Assembly: GCA_963728965.1 (NCBI GenBank)
Contig: CAVSMH010000013.1
Coordinates: 22,864-86,863 of the forward strand
DNA length: 64,000 bases
Direction: 5' to 3'
Origin: DASQZT01 sp963728965
Lineage (GTDB): Bacteria > Acidobacteriota > Terriglobia > Bryobacterales > Bryobacteraceae
Below, in pieces: positions 52,570 through 61,200 of the stretch. The translations under genes were made by a program, and so were the position numbers. The notes under the pieces are model-generated. The model had not been told where the DNA came from and ran no database searches. It saw only the letters and a program-made list of their open reading frames with translations. The stretch's first letter is position 1. Each line of letters opens with the position of its first letter.

Positions 52570-52640
52570 CACTGTGCCCGCCCGAAAAATGCAAGTAGCT
52601 GAAAATTCAGGTACTTGTTAACTCCAAAACGGGCACAGTG
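52570..52640. repeat. 71-bp nested inverted repeat between convergent genes
   Basis: CACTGTGCCCG (52570-52580) is the exact reverse complement of CGGGCACAGTG (52630-52640). Inside, CAAGTA-G-CTGA (52592-52602) pairs with TCAG-G-TACTTG (52607-52617) around AAAT. It sits between the stop codons of two convergent genes and could be a bidirectional terminator or a REP/MITE-like element. Confidence 0.6.
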
Positions 52641-52643
52641 CGT

Positions 52644-53870
52644 TCATTTCTCAGTGATCTGCCGGAACACCCGCAATAAATTTCCCCCCAGGAATTTCTG
52701 AATCCGCGCCTCCGCATATCCCCGGCGCAGCATGGCATCCGTGATCATCGCCAGATCGCGCACATCGCGCATGCCGCGGGGCAGGGGAGGCCCCCCATCG
52801 AAATCGCTGCCCAGCGATACGTGGTCTTCGCCGATCATCTGAATGGCGCGGTCCACCACCCCCACCCAATCGTCCACCGTCATGCGGAGGTCGTCCGGAA
52901 TATCGGCGGGCACCATCGGGAACTGCGGCGCCACGATGCGGTCCAGTTCGAAAATGCTCAGTTTGGTGCCGCGCTCGACAATCGCCGTGGTGTCCCAAAA
53001 CGGCTTGCCGGCATGGGCGGTCCGCCAGTCGAACGCTTTGCGATTGTGAAACTCGTTGCCGATCTGGAAACCGAACAGGCCGCCCTTGGCCGCCAGCTTC
53101 TTCATCAGCCAGTCCGGCATGTTGCGCGGAATGTCCACCACCGAACGCAAGCCGTGGTGCGTGGCGATCACCGGGTCGGTGCTGATGTCGATGGCCTGCG
53201 AGATGGCTTCGTCGGAGGCGTGCGACACGTTCACCACCATGCCCAGGCGGTTCATCTCACGGATCACCGCGCGCCCGCGATCGTTCAATCCGTGCCACTT
53301 CGCCGGCGAGCAGCAGGAGTCGGCGTAGTTGCTGGTCCAGTTGTGCGCCGAAAGCTGCACCGAGCGCAGCCCCAGGCGGTACATCTCGCGCAGAATCCCC
53401 GGATCGCCGTCGAGATCGAAGCTGCCTTCGATATCGAGCACCGCGGCGATCTTTCCGCTGCGCCGGATCCGTTCGAGGTCGGACGCGTTGCGCGCCATTT
53501 CGATGAGCTTGCCGTTGCGCTGGATCTGCTCCACCGCGCAATCGAACATGCGCAGCGCCTGGCGGGTCTCCATGCGCGCCGGATAATAGTCTTCGGTGAC
53601 GAACACGGAAAAGAACAGCGCGCCCAGCCCGCCCTCGATGGCCCGCGGCAGGTCGAACTGCCCGTCGGATTTTCGCTGGCCGATATCGCCGCCGTGATAG
53701 AATTCGCGGTCCACGGCGTGAATGTGGCCGTCGAAAACCAGCGACCGTTTGTGGAGCGACTGCGCCTCCGGCGATACCGCCGGCTGGGCGAACAGGCCCG
53801 AAGCCGCGGCGAGCCAAAGCAAAACGCACGCGAACGTCTTATAATCTTGAGTACCTGGACTCTTAGTCAT
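52644..53870 (-). CDS. Membrane dipeptidase (renal dipeptidase, peptidase family M19)
   Basis: 408 residues with a hydrophobic start (ACVLLWLAAASGLFAQ) for export. DGHIHAVDREFYHGG holds the HxD/HxH metal ligands. LDIEGSF provides the bridging glutamate, then LSAHNWTSNYADSC; VNVSHASDEAI and THHGLRSV provide the next histidines; FDGGPPLPRGM follows near the end. It hydrolyses dipeptides at a binuclear zinc site outside the cytoplasm. Its ATG overlaps the ATG of the divergent gene at 53869 (four shared bases), leaving no spacer for separate promoters. Confidence 0.93.
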   Translation of the reverse strand: MTKSPGTQDYKTFACVLLWLAAASGLFAQPAVSPEAQSLHKRSLVFDGHIHAVDREFYHGGDIGQRKSDGQFDLPRAIEGGLGALFFSVFVTEDYYPARMETRQALRMFDCAVEQIQRNGKLIEMARNASDLERIRRSGKIAAVLDIEGSFDLDGDPGILREMYRLGLRSVQLSAHNWTSNYADSCCSPAKWHGLNDRGRAVIREMNRLGMVVNVSHASDEAISQAIDISTDPVIATHHGLRSVVDIPRNMPDWLMKKLAAKGGLFGFQIGNEFHNRKAFDWRTAHAGKPFWDTTAIVERGTKLSIFELDRIVAPQFPMVPADIPDDLRMTVDDWVGVVDRAIQMIGEDHVSLGSDFDGGPPLPRGMRDVRDLAMITDAMLRRGYAEARIQKFLGGNLLRVFRQITEK

Positions 53871-55068
53871 GGATCAACCAACTCGTCCAAAAATTGCCGC
53901 TGTAGTGACCACTTATTTCAAGTACTCGCACGCGCAGCACATCGTGGATCGCTTCCTCGACGGGTACGGCTGGAACGGCACCCACCATTATCCTCCGATG
54001 GACCTGGTCTCGCTTTACGTGGACCAGGTGGGTTCCACCGATCTCAGCCGCGAGCGCGCCTCGCGCCATCCCACCATGAAGCTCTGTGCGTCCATCCCCG
54101 AAGCTCTCACCCTGGGCGGCAGCAAACTCGCCGTGGATGGCGTGGTGCTGGTGGGCGAGCACGGCAGGTACCCGCGCAACGAAAAGGGGCAGACCGAGTA
54201 TCCGCGCTACGAGTTCTTCAAACAGATCGTCGGCGTGTTCCGCTCGAGCGGCCGCAGCGTGCCCGTCTTCAGCGACAAGCACCTTTCCTGGAACTGGGAA
54301 TGGGCCCGGGAAATGTACGACACCGCGCGCCAGCTCGAGTTCCCGTTCATGGCCGGTTCCAGCCTGCCCGTCACCTGGCGCACGCCCTCGGTCGAAATGC
54401 CCGCCGGAGCGCGCATCAGCGAGGCGCTGTGTGTGTGCTACGGCGGTGTGGACAGCTACGATTTCCACGGCCTGGAGACGATCCAGTGCATGGTGGAGCG
54501 GCGGCGCGGCGGCGAGACGGGGGTGAAGTGGATTCAGGCCTATCGCGGCGACAAGTTCTGGGAGGCCCTCCGCGAGGGCGTCTGGCCGCGCGCGCTGATG
54601 GAATCGGCCCTGTGCCGCAGCCACACGCTGACCCCCGCGCGGCCCAACTTCACCAACGTTTTTCCCTCGACCGACGATATGCGCCGCCTGGTCCGCAACC
54701 CGGTCGCCTACCGGTATGAGCACGCCGATGGCGTGAAGGGCACCATGCTGCTGATGGGCGGCCTGGTGCGCGACTTCAACTTCGCGGCCTACGTGAACGG
54801 CGCGCGCGAGCCGTGGTCCACGCAGATGTACCTGCCCATGCCCGACGGGCGCACCACCCTGGCCAACTTCTTCAGCCCGCTGGTGAACCACATGGAGCAG
54901 ATGTTCCTGACCGGCAAATCCGGCTACCCGGTGGAGCGGACGCTGCTCACCACCGGCCTCACGGCGTTCGGCGTGGACAGCCTGTTTCGCGGCCAGGTGC
55001 GGGTGGAGACGCCGCAACTCGCCATCCGCTATCAACCCACCAAAGAGTCCACCTTCTGGAGAACCTGA
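53869..55068 (+). CDS. Conserved protein of unknown function, cytosolic paralogue
   Basis: 399 residues without signal peptide. The N-terminal half alternates beta strands and helices in a Rossmann-like manner (KIAAVVTTYFKYSHAQHIVDRFLDGY; MDLVSLYVDQVGSTDLSRERA; SKLAVDGVVLVGEHGRYPRNEKGQTEYPRYEFFKQ) and reminds me of the nucleotide-binding half of Gfo/Idh/MocA proteins, but the cofactor motif is missing. Further blocks are PVFSDKHLSWNW, AGSSLPVTWR, MVERRRGGETGVKW and YPVERTLLTTG. The next gene encodes a clear paralogue with the same blocks. Conserved His, Asp and Glu suggest an enzyme. I cannot name the family. Confidence 0.85.
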   Translation: MDQPTRPKIAAVVTTYFKYSHAQHIVDRFLDGYGWNGTHHYPPMDLVSLYVDQVGSTDLSRERASRHPTMKLCASIPEALTLGGSKLAVDGVVLVGEHGRYPRNEKGQTEYPRYEFFKQIVGVFRSSGRSVPVFSDKHLSWNWEWAREMYDTARQLEFPFMAGSSLPVTWRTPSVEMPAGARISEALCVCYGGVDSYDFHGLETIQCMVERRRGGETGVKWIQAYRGDKFWEALREGVWPRALMESALCRSHTLTPARPNFTNVFPSTDDMRRLVRNPVAYRYEHADGVKGTMLLMGGLVRDFNFAAYVNGAREPWSTQMYLPMPDGRTTLANFFSPLVNHMEQMFLTGKSGYPVERTLLTTGLTAFGVDSLFRGQVRVETPQLAIRYQPTKESTFWRT

Positions 55069-55070
55069 CC

Positions 55071-56300
55071 ATGCTCACCCGGCGCACTTTTCTGCAAACC
55101 ACGGCCGCGGCGGCCGCTGCCGCCGCCCCGCAGAGCGGGCCCAAGCGGCTGGCCGTCATCGCCACCGTCTACCGCCTGCAATCCCACGCCCAGCACATGG
55201 GGGATCGTTTTCTGGTGGGCTACCCCTTGGGCGGCGCCTGGCACAAGCCCGACATGCGGGTGGTCTCGCTCTACGTGGACCAGAAGCCCGAGGGCGACCT
55301 GAGCGGCGAACGTGCCCGCGAATTCGGCTTCCCGATCTATGCCACCATCGCCGAGGCCCTGCGCTGCGGAGGCAAGCAACTGGCCGTGGACGCGGTGCTG
55401 ATCATCGCCGAGCACGGCAACTATCCGCGCAATGAAAAGGGCCAGATCCTCTATCCGCGCTACGAGTTCTTCGAGCAGTGCGTCAAAGTCTTCGAGCAGG
55501 ACGGCCGCTCCGTCCCGGTCTACAACGACAAGCATCTTTCCTACAGCTTCGAAAAGGCCAAGGCCATGGTGGAAGCATCGCGGCGGCTGCGCTTCCCGAT
55601 GCTGGCCGGGTCGTCCATCCCGGTCACCTGGCGGCTGCCGGCCATCGACCTGCCGCTGGGCTGCGAGATCGAATCCGCGGTCATGGTGGGCGAGGGCGGG
55701 TCCGACGCCATGGACTTCCACGCGCTTGAAGGCCTGGCCTGCATGGTGGAGCGCCGCCGCGGCGGCGAGAGCGGCGTCAAAGCCGTACAACTGCTCGAAG
55801 GCGAAGCGGCGTGGAAGGCCGGGTACCCGAAAGACCTGCTCGTCGCGGCGCTGTCCCGCAGCGATACGCCGCTCGGGCTGACCGTGACCGATGGCCGCAC
55901 GCAGGACCTGGTGGGCTCGGGCGAGTTGCAGAAGCTGGTGAAGAACCCGGCCGCCTACGTGATCGAGTATGCCGACGGCCTCAAGGCGACGATGTTGATG
56001 CTCGATGGCGCCATCAAGGATTTCAACTTCGCCGCGCGGCTGAAGGGCGGCCAGGTCTGGTCCACGCAGTTCCTGCTGACCCCCGACCCCAACGTCACCT
56101 ACTCCGCCTGCCTGATGCACAAGGCCGAGCAGATGTTCGCCACCGGCGTCGCGCCCTATCCGGTGGAGCGGACGCTGCTGGTGAGCGGCATGCTCGAGAG
56201 CTGCCTGACGTCCAAAATCGAAGCGCACAAGCGGCTCGAGACGCCGCACCTGAACGTGAAGTATCAGCCGCCGCGCGAATCGCAGTTTCCGCGCGCCTGA
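55071..56300 (+). CDS. Conserved protein of unknown function, Tat-exported paralogue
   Basis: 409 residues beginning 2 bp after the stop of its paralogue. It has a twin-arginine leader (MLTRRTFLQTTAAAAAAAA) that the paralogue lacks. The body repeats the same sequence blocks: RLAVIATVYRLQSHAQHMGDRFLVGYP, VVSLYVDQ, AEHGNYPRNEKGQ, YPRYEFFEQC, DKHLSYSF, AGSSIPVTWR, MVERRRGGESGVK, YPVERTLLVSG. A tandem duplication with divergence in location is therefore evident: one copy cytosolic, one periplasmic. In-frame sequence from 54813 upstream of the start is shadow of the first gene. Function unknown, but shared conserved acidic and histidine residues argue for the same reaction on both sides of the membrane. 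Confidence 0.87.
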   Translation: MLTRRTFLQTTAAAAAAAAPQSGPKRLAVIATVYRLQSHAQHMGDRFLVGYPLGGAWHKPDMRVVSLYVDQKPEGDLSGERAREFGFPIYATIAEALRCGGKQLAVDAVLIIAEHGNYPRNEKGQILYPRYEFFEQCVKVFEQDGRSVPVYNDKHLSYSFEKAKAMVEASRRLRFPMLAGSSIPVTWRLPAIDLPLGCEIESAVMVGEGGSDAMDFHALEGLACMVERRRGGESGVKAVQLLEGEAAWKAGYPKDLLVAALSRSDTPLGLTVTDGRTQDLVGSGELQKLVKNPAAYVIEYADGLKATMLMLDGAIKDFNFAARLKGGQVWSTQFLLTPDPNVTYSACLMHKAEQMFATGVAPYPVERTLLVSGMLESCLTSKIEAHKRLETPHLNVKYQPPRESQFPRA

Positions 56301-56346
56301 CGCCGGTTACGGGGCGCGGAGGTTGTCCTGACGCGCCTCGCCGCGC

Positions 56347-59300
56347 TCAAAACTGCAGTTTCCCGCCGAACTGCACGTTGCGATTCCCCGACGCGCTGGT
56401 GATGTTGCCGAACGTGTTCTGCGTGCTGAAATTGCCGGCCGGGTTGGCGAAATCGGGATGGTTCAGCGCGCTGAACATCTCGAAGCGGAACTGGAACTTC
56501 AACCGTTCCCGAATCGGAAAATTCTTGAAGAACGAGATGTCCAGCACCTCCGAACCTGGGCCGTGCAGCAGGTTGCGTCCCGCGTTTCCGAAGGCGTACG
56601 TGCCTGGCGGCACCAGCGCGAAGGCCGCCGTCGAAATGCAGCCCACCAGGTGATCGTGGCCGCAGTCCGCGGTGGGCGTGCCCACCAGGTTGGGCCGGTT
56701 GGTGCCGCTCGAAGCGACGTTGGCGCTGTCCACGGAAGTCGAAATGTTGTACGGAAAGCCGGTTTGCAGGGTAGCGATCCCGTTCGCCTGCCAGTGCGCG
56801 AACGCGCCGTTCAACAGCGGATTCGAAACGCGGAAGAACGGGATGTCGTATACGAAGCTCATCACGAAGCGATGGCGGATGTCCCAGTTGGAGTTGCCGT
56901 AGTCCTGCCGCCAGTTGTAGGGGTTCATCGGCGTGCCGCCGCCGTTGGAATCGGTGGAAGCGTCGAGGGTATGCGACCAGGTGTAGCTGGCCAGCATTTG
57001 CAGGCCGTGTCTCATCCGTTCCCGGAACACCACGCTCAGCCCGTGATAGTTGGCAATCTCGTCGTTCTGGATGGTGCGGATCACGCCCCACAGCGGGTTC
57101 GGCCGGCGCGAATTCACCGGGCCCGGACCGGGCAGCAGCGGCGTGTTGTTGTAGTAGCTGCGGTCGAGGTGCAGCATGTGCGAGCCCAGGTATTGCAGCG
57201 ACAGGCCTCCGCCCGACCACAGTTGCCGCTCCACATCGGCGCTCCACTGGTTCATGTAGGCGGTCGGAAAATACCAGTTATCGGTGGTGATGTTCGGAAT
57301 GCCGCGAGGCGGGCACGCCGAAGGCACTCCCAGCGGGTCGCCGAGAGTCAGCGGGGTCAATCCCGAAGACCACGTGCAGGTGTACACCGGGCTGAACGGC
57401 GGATTGGTGCTCAAGAACGTGAAGCTGTTGGTTTGGTTTGGATTGTAATAGATGCCATAGCCGCCGCGGAACACCAGTTTGTCGGTGAAGCGGTACGCCA
57501 CGCCGATCCGCGGCGCGAAGTTCTTGTGGTTGGGGTTGTAGAAGTGGAACCCCGGCTGCGGCGGATTCGCCGGCACCAGCGCCGTCTGGTCCGCATTCAA
57601 CTCGCTGGCGTTGCCGTTCACCGTGTAAGCCACCGTCGGCAACTCATAGCGCAGCCCGTAGTTCAAGGTGAGCTTACGCGAGGCCTGCCACTTATCGAGG
57701 ATGAAAAAGCCGTCGCGCCACTCGGCCACAGAGTTGTTGACCTCCGGGCCCGGCGTGGTGAGCGACTGCGGCAGCCCCAGCACGAAATCGCCCGGGGCAT
57801 ACCCGGTGAGCTGTCCGTTGAAGGTGAAGGTCCCGCGCGGGCTGTTGATGGCGGCCCGGCCCGTAATCAGCTTGCGGAACTCGGCGCCGGCCATGATGTT
57901 GTGGGTTCCGTGGGACCAGCTAATCTGTTCGGTGCCCTGCCACGTGGTATCGTCCTGAAACCAGTTGGCGCCCGCGTTGCCCCAGCCCGAAAAGCCGCTG
58001 ACGTTGAAGTCCGGAATGCCGGGGTTATCGAAGGTCGAGTCGCCGTTGAAGCCGGGGATGCCGAGATCGGTTCCCGCCGTGGCCAGCTGGTTCACGTAAA
58101 AATACGTGAGCGTCGAAGTGGAGAAGTGCTGCCGGCCGAACCGCAGGTCGTTCACCAGCGTCGGCGTGAGGGTGTGGGTGTACCCGATGGTGTAGTTGGT
58201 CATGTCCACCGGGGTGGTGCTGGAATTCGTCGGAATGGAAGAGCCGGCGAAGATGCTCGTAGTCTGATACTGATACCGGAAGTACAGCCGGACCTTGTCG
58301 CCCAGGTTCTGGTCGATGCGGTCCACCGTCTGATCGGTGTAATTCCGGTTCGGAACCGTGGTGGAGTAATTGGTGGCCAGGCCCGGCAGGTTGGGGGTCA
58401 CGTAATACTGGGCGAGCTTCGCCGCCACCGGCGAAATGCGCGCGGCGGGAACCATGTTGCCGGGGAACGGAGCGTTGCCGTTGAGCGGATCCTTCACGAT
58501 GGTGGACGAGGACGAGAAATCGCCGCGGAAGAATGCCGGCGGCATCACCGTTGAAAGCGACGCGTTCCGGCTCAACTGCCGCAGCCCTTCGTACGACCCC
58601 ATGAAGAAGGTCTTGTCGCGGCCGTTGTAGAGCTTGGGAAGCACCACCGGGCCGTCGAGTTCGAAGCCGAACTGGTTCTGGCGCAGGGGCGGCTTGGCGC
58701 CGGTCGGATTGGCCGCGGTCGGCAGCAGGAAGAAGTTGCGCGCATCGAACACCTGGTTGCGCACGAACTCCACCGCGCTGCCGTGCACCGTGTTGGTGCC
58801 GCTCTTGGTGATCATGTTGATGTGAACGCCCAGGTACGCGCCGTACTGCGCCGAATAGGTCCCGGTCTGCACCTCCACTTCCTGCACCGCTTCCACCATG
58901 GGCCGGGTGGGCGTGGTGGTGATCAGGTTGTTGAGGATGCTGATGCCGTCGAGCGAGAGACTGTTCTGGATTTCGCGCGTGCCGGCTCCGATAAAGCCCT
59001 CTCCGGGAGGCACGCCGTTGGTGGCCTTCATGCCGTTGATGACGCCGGGCGTGGTCCGCGCCAGTTGCATCGGGTCGCGTCCGTTCAACGGCAACTCGGC
59101 CACGCTGCGCGAAGAGATCACTTCCGAGACGGACGCATCGTCGGTCTTGATGGCCATCACCGCCGCCTCGACGGTGACTGATTGCGACACCGCGCCGACC
59201 GCCAGCGTGATATCGGTGCGCACCGTCTGGTTGACGTTCACCGGGATGCCCGTCTTGGTGACTTTCTGGAAGCCGGGCCGCTCGGCCGTGATGCGGTAGG

Positions 59301-59514
59301 TGCCCACGCGCACGAAGTCGAAGCTGTAATAGCCCTGGTCGTTGGTGAGGCCGGTGTAGGTGTCGAGCGTGCCCGTCTCGATGGCGGTGACCTTGGTATT
59401 GGGAACGACCTTGCCGCTGGTATCGGTGACGGTTCCCACCAGGGACGTGGTAGTGGCGAGCTGGGCGTAGAGGCCGGAGACAAAAAACGTAAAGACGAAA
59501 AGGCGCTTTTTCAT
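56347..59514 (-). CDS. TonB-dependent receptor with carboxypeptidase-regulatory-like domain
   Basis: 1055 residues. The frame is open much further upstream (to 60195), but the start is ATG 59514, after GGGGGG and with a signal peptide (MKKRLFVFTFFVSGLYAQ). Domains: CarboxypepD_reg-like (TTSLVGTVTDTSGKVVPNTKVTAIETG, 22-105), plug (SEVISSRSVAELPLNGRDPMQLARTTPGV, then GISILNNLITTTPTRPMVEAVQEVEVQTGTYSAQYG), barrel ending NVQFGGKLQF with the terminal aromatic. It is a paralogue of the receptor at 49204. Both face away from the tandem unknown genes and dipeptidase between them, consistent with a nutrient-uptake locus. Confidence 0.95.
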   Translation of the reverse strand: MKKRLFVFTFFVSGLYAQLATTTSLVGTVTDTSGKVVPNTKVTAIETGTLDTYTGLTNDQGYYSFDFVRVGTYRITAERPGFQKVTKTGIPVNVNQTVRTDITLAVGAVSQSVTVEAAVMAIKTDDASVSEVISSRSVAELPLNGRDPMQLARTTPGVINGMKATNGVPPGEGFIGAGTREIQNSLSLDGISILNNLITTTPTRPMVEAVQEVEVQTGTYSAQYGAYLGVHINMITKSGTNTVHGSAVEFVRNQVFDARNFFLLPTAANPTGAKPPLRQNQFGFELDGPVVLPKLYNGRDKTFFMGSYEGLRQLSRNASLSTVMPPAFFRGDFSSSSTIVKDPLNGNAPFPGNMVPAARISPVAAKLAQYYVTPNLPGLATNYSTTVPNRNYTDQTVDRIDQNLGDKVRLYFRYQYQTTSIFAGSSIPTNSSTTPVDMTNYTIGYTHTLTPTLVNDLRFGRQHFSTSTLTYFYVNQLATAGTDLGIPGFNGDSTFDNPGIPDFNVSGFSGWGNAGANWFQDDTTWQGTEQISWSHGTHNIMAGAEFRKLITGRAAINSPRGTFTFNGQLTGYAPGDFVLGLPQSLTTPGPEVNNSVAEWRDGFFILDKWQASRKLTLNYGLRYELPTVAYTVNGNASELNADQTALVPANPPQPGFHFYNPNHKNFAPRIGVAYRFTDKLVFRGGYGIYYNPNQTNSFTFLSTNPPFSPVYTCTWSSGLTPLTLGDPLGVPSACPPRGIPNITTDNWYFPTAYMNQWSADVERQLWSGGGLSLQYLGSHMLHLDRSYYNNTPLLPGPGPVNSRRPNPLWGVIRTIQNDEIANYHGLSVVFRERMRHGLQMLASYTWSHTLDASTDSNGGGTPMNPYNWRQDYGNSNWDIRHRFVMSFVYDIPFFRVSNPLLNGAFAHWQANGIATLQTGFPYNISTSVDSANVASSGTNRPNLVGTPTADCGHDHLVGCISTAAFALVPPGTYAFGNAGRNLLHGPGSEVLDISFFKNFPIRERLKFQFRFEMFSALNHPDFANPAGNFSTQNTFGNITSASGNRNVQFGGKLQF

Positions 59515-59637
59515 GTAGAAACCCCCCTTGTGGATTGTGTCTACTATACAGCAACCGGGCCAGCGGAGAAAACACCCCGGGAGAACCCCTCGCGGCGGGA
59601 TTTTTTCACGCGTTATAATCGCAGCCGGAGTGCATCT

Positions 59638-60096
59638 ATGGCAAATACGGATCGACGGAAGTTTATTGCTCGCGGCATGGCGGCGGCGGCTGCCGGCGTG
59701 GCAGCGAAAAGCGCCAAGGCACAGGACAAGCCCGCCAAGCGCGTGATCTATCGCAACGGACGGAAACCCGAGAAGCCGCCGCTGTTCAGCGGCACGGTGG
59801 CCTATGGGAACCTGATCTTCATCTCCGGGGTAGGCTATCACCAGGAAGGCGATATCAAGGTCCACACGCGCCACGTTCTCGACTCCATCAAAGCGCAGCT
59901 GGAGAGCGTGGGCTCCTCCATGGACAAGGTGCTGAAGTGCAACGTGTACCTGAACGACCTCAAGGATTACGCGGCCATGAACGAAGTTTTCCAGGGCAGC
60001 TTCGGTCCCGAGCCGCCGGTACGCACCACTATCGCCGCCGCGGGAGGAATTCCCGGCAATTCGCTGGTGGAAATCGACGTCATCGCGTGCGTGTAG
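59638..60096 (+). CDS. RidA/YjgF family protein with Tat leader
   Basis: 152 residues. It starts MANTDRRKFIARGMAAAAAG, a twin-arginine signal unusual for RidA, then the RidA fold: LFSGTVAYGNLIFISGVGYHQEGDIKVHTRHVLDSIKAQLESVGSSMDKVLKCNVYLNDLKDYAAMNEVF. The C-terminal region ends PPVRTTIAAAGGIPGNSLVEIDVIA. The imine-deaminating arginine of RidA proper (in the RTT of VRTTI) is present. RidA proteins remove reactive enamine/imine intermediates, normally in the cytosol. Export suggests a different substrate or location. The TATAAT at 59614-59619 is a likely -10. Confidence 0.9.
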   Translation: MANTDRRKFIARGMAAAAAGVAAKSAKAQDKPAKRVIYRNGRKPEKPPLFSGTVAYGNLIFISGVGYHQEGDIKVHTRHVLDSIKAQLESVGSSMDKVLKCNVYLNDLKDYAAMNEVFQGSFGPEPPVRTTIAAAGGIPGNSLVEIDVIACV

Positions 60097-60103
60097 CCGG
60101 AAA

Positions 60104-60132
60104 GGGACAGAGGGCCGCCGGCCGTCTGTCCC
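60104..60132 (+). terminator. Hairpin terminator of the RidA gene
   Basis: GGGACAGA (60104-60111) pairs perfectly with TCTGTCCC (60125-60132), with further GC pairing in the enclosed GGGCCGCCGGCCG. It starts eight bases after the stop. There is no clear T-run. Confidence 0.65.
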
Positions 60133-60443
60133 GGACCGCCGGGGGGCCGGCCGAAGGCTGGATCGCGCATCGTCGCGGATCCGCCGCCGTTTCAAAGTTT
60201 AGGCATGGCGCCGAACTGCGGTTTTCAGGCTGCTAAAGTGATTGCTACAGTTCGCAATGTCGACGAATCGCTCAGGTCTGCTTTTTGACTGGATCTGCGA
60301 GTGGGCGGCTTTCGCGCTACCTGGCCAGCACAGTTCGCGAGCCGAACTGCCATTTTAGTATTCAGGGATGACGCCGCCAGCGGGTCGTCAGCCTACTGAC
60401 GGCGTTTCCATAAGTCGGTCACCCGACCTTTGCATCACAGGAC
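60133..60443. other. Gene-free gap with repeated CGAACTG/CAGTTCG sites
   Basis: No gene seen. CGAACTG occurs at 60212-60218 and 60343-60349, its complement CAGTTCG at 60248-60254 and 60331-60337. The last two form a dyad with a five-base spacer. Flanks around the two CGAACTG copies are also similar (GCCGAACTGC, then TTTT.AG). It may be a small repeat element or binding-site cluster. Confidence 0.4.
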
Positions 60444-61019
60444 CTACCGCACACGCCGAATCGCCTGGGGTTGCACCTGAAACGGCGCATCCTTCTCTTG
60501 TGTGGCTACCGTCATCGAGGAATCCAGGCCACAGATGGTTCCTTGGCGTGAGCCAAGCCAGAGGAAATTGACCTGATCGCCCCACATAAAACCGAATGTG
60601 CCGGGAGCATAAAAAACGCCAATGATGTTGGCGAACTTACCGGTACCATTTCCGATCGTCCCGGTTTCGGTCACTTCCCCGATACCCGTTGAGTTGTGAT
60701 GCGCGAGCCAGCGAGTAGTAAGTTGGAAAGTGTTGCCGCTTCCGAAGTCAACCGTAGTCTTCTCGGTCCCGTACCAAACGTCACCATCCGACTTCTCATA
60801 AACCGTGCTGCCGGTGGTTTCCTTGGCGTGAATGGGCGCGGCGTTCCCGAAGGCCCACCACCCTTCACCAAGCCAGATATCGACCGGAGCGGTCGCATGG
60901 TTCACTGCCGAGAGTGCCACACAACTGCTTTGCCCGCGCGCCTCACTAGCGGATCCCAATAGTACTCCGACGGCTAGGACGGCCGACAGAGGAGAACCTA
61001 GTAGTCTCGAGTTTTGCAT
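60444..61019 (-). CDS. Exported protein of unknown function
   Basis: 191 residues from ATG 61019, which follows AAGGAGG at eight bases; upstream in-frame codons to 61112 lack such a site. Signal peptide MQNSRLLGSPLSAVLAVGVLLGSASEARG. The rest is beta-rich (WFAFGN-like WWAFGNAAPIHAKETTGSTVYEKSDGDVWYGTEKTTVDFGSGNTFQL, GIGEVTETGTIGNGTGKFANIIGVFYAPG). This resembles the small beta-barrel of allene-oxide-cyclase-like proteins (GTGKF..I.G), but the match is by eye. Two cysteines may pair. It is divergent from the winged-helix kinase gene and shares a control region with it. Confidence 0.75.
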   Translation of the reverse strand: MQNSRLLGSPLSAVLAVGVLLGSASEARGQSSCVALSAVNHATAPVDIWLGEGWWAFGNAAPIHAKETTGSTVYEKSDGDVWYGTEKTTVDFGSGNTFQLTTRWLAHHNSTGIGEVTETGTIGNGTGKFANIIGVFYAPGTFGFMWGDQVNFLWLGSRQGTICGLDSSMTVATQEKDAPFQVQPQAIRRVR

Positions 61020-61123
61020 TGCCGTAACCTCCTTGAGGGACTTCCTGACCGGACGTTCTGTCCGGCCATCCGACTCAACCAATAGCAGGATCCTCCCGGC
61101 GGTTCGATGCACTCGGTGTTATA

Positions 61124-61152
61124 TTGACATCACACGCCAACCCCTTGAATAT
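61124..61152 (+). promoter_or_regulatory. Putative promoter of the winged-helix kinase gene
   Basis: Consensus TTGACA at 61124-61129, 17-bp spacer, then a poor -10 GAATAT at 61147-61152 lying inside the palindrome. A weak -10 with a perfect -35 fits a regulated promoter. The transcription start is unproven. Confidence 0.45.
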
Positions 61153-61164
61153 CCAGGATATTCA
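61146..61164. promoter_or_regulatory. 19-bp perfect palindrome, candidate operator
   Basis: TGAATATCC-A-GGATATTCA at 61146-61164, perfect in all nine pairs. It lies 37 bp before the winged-helix kinase start and 127 bp from the start of the divergent secreted protein. It overlaps the -10 position of the TTGACA element at 61124-61129, so a bound protein would block transcription of the kinase gene. Confidence 0.6.
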
Positions 61165-61200
61165 TCTCCTAATCACTTTGTTGTATGCTTGATTCAGAAA

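Noticed and set aside
59515..60195. Upstream extension of the second TonB receptor frame
   Set aside because: The signal peptide begins at 59514, and the extension is antisense to the RidA gene.
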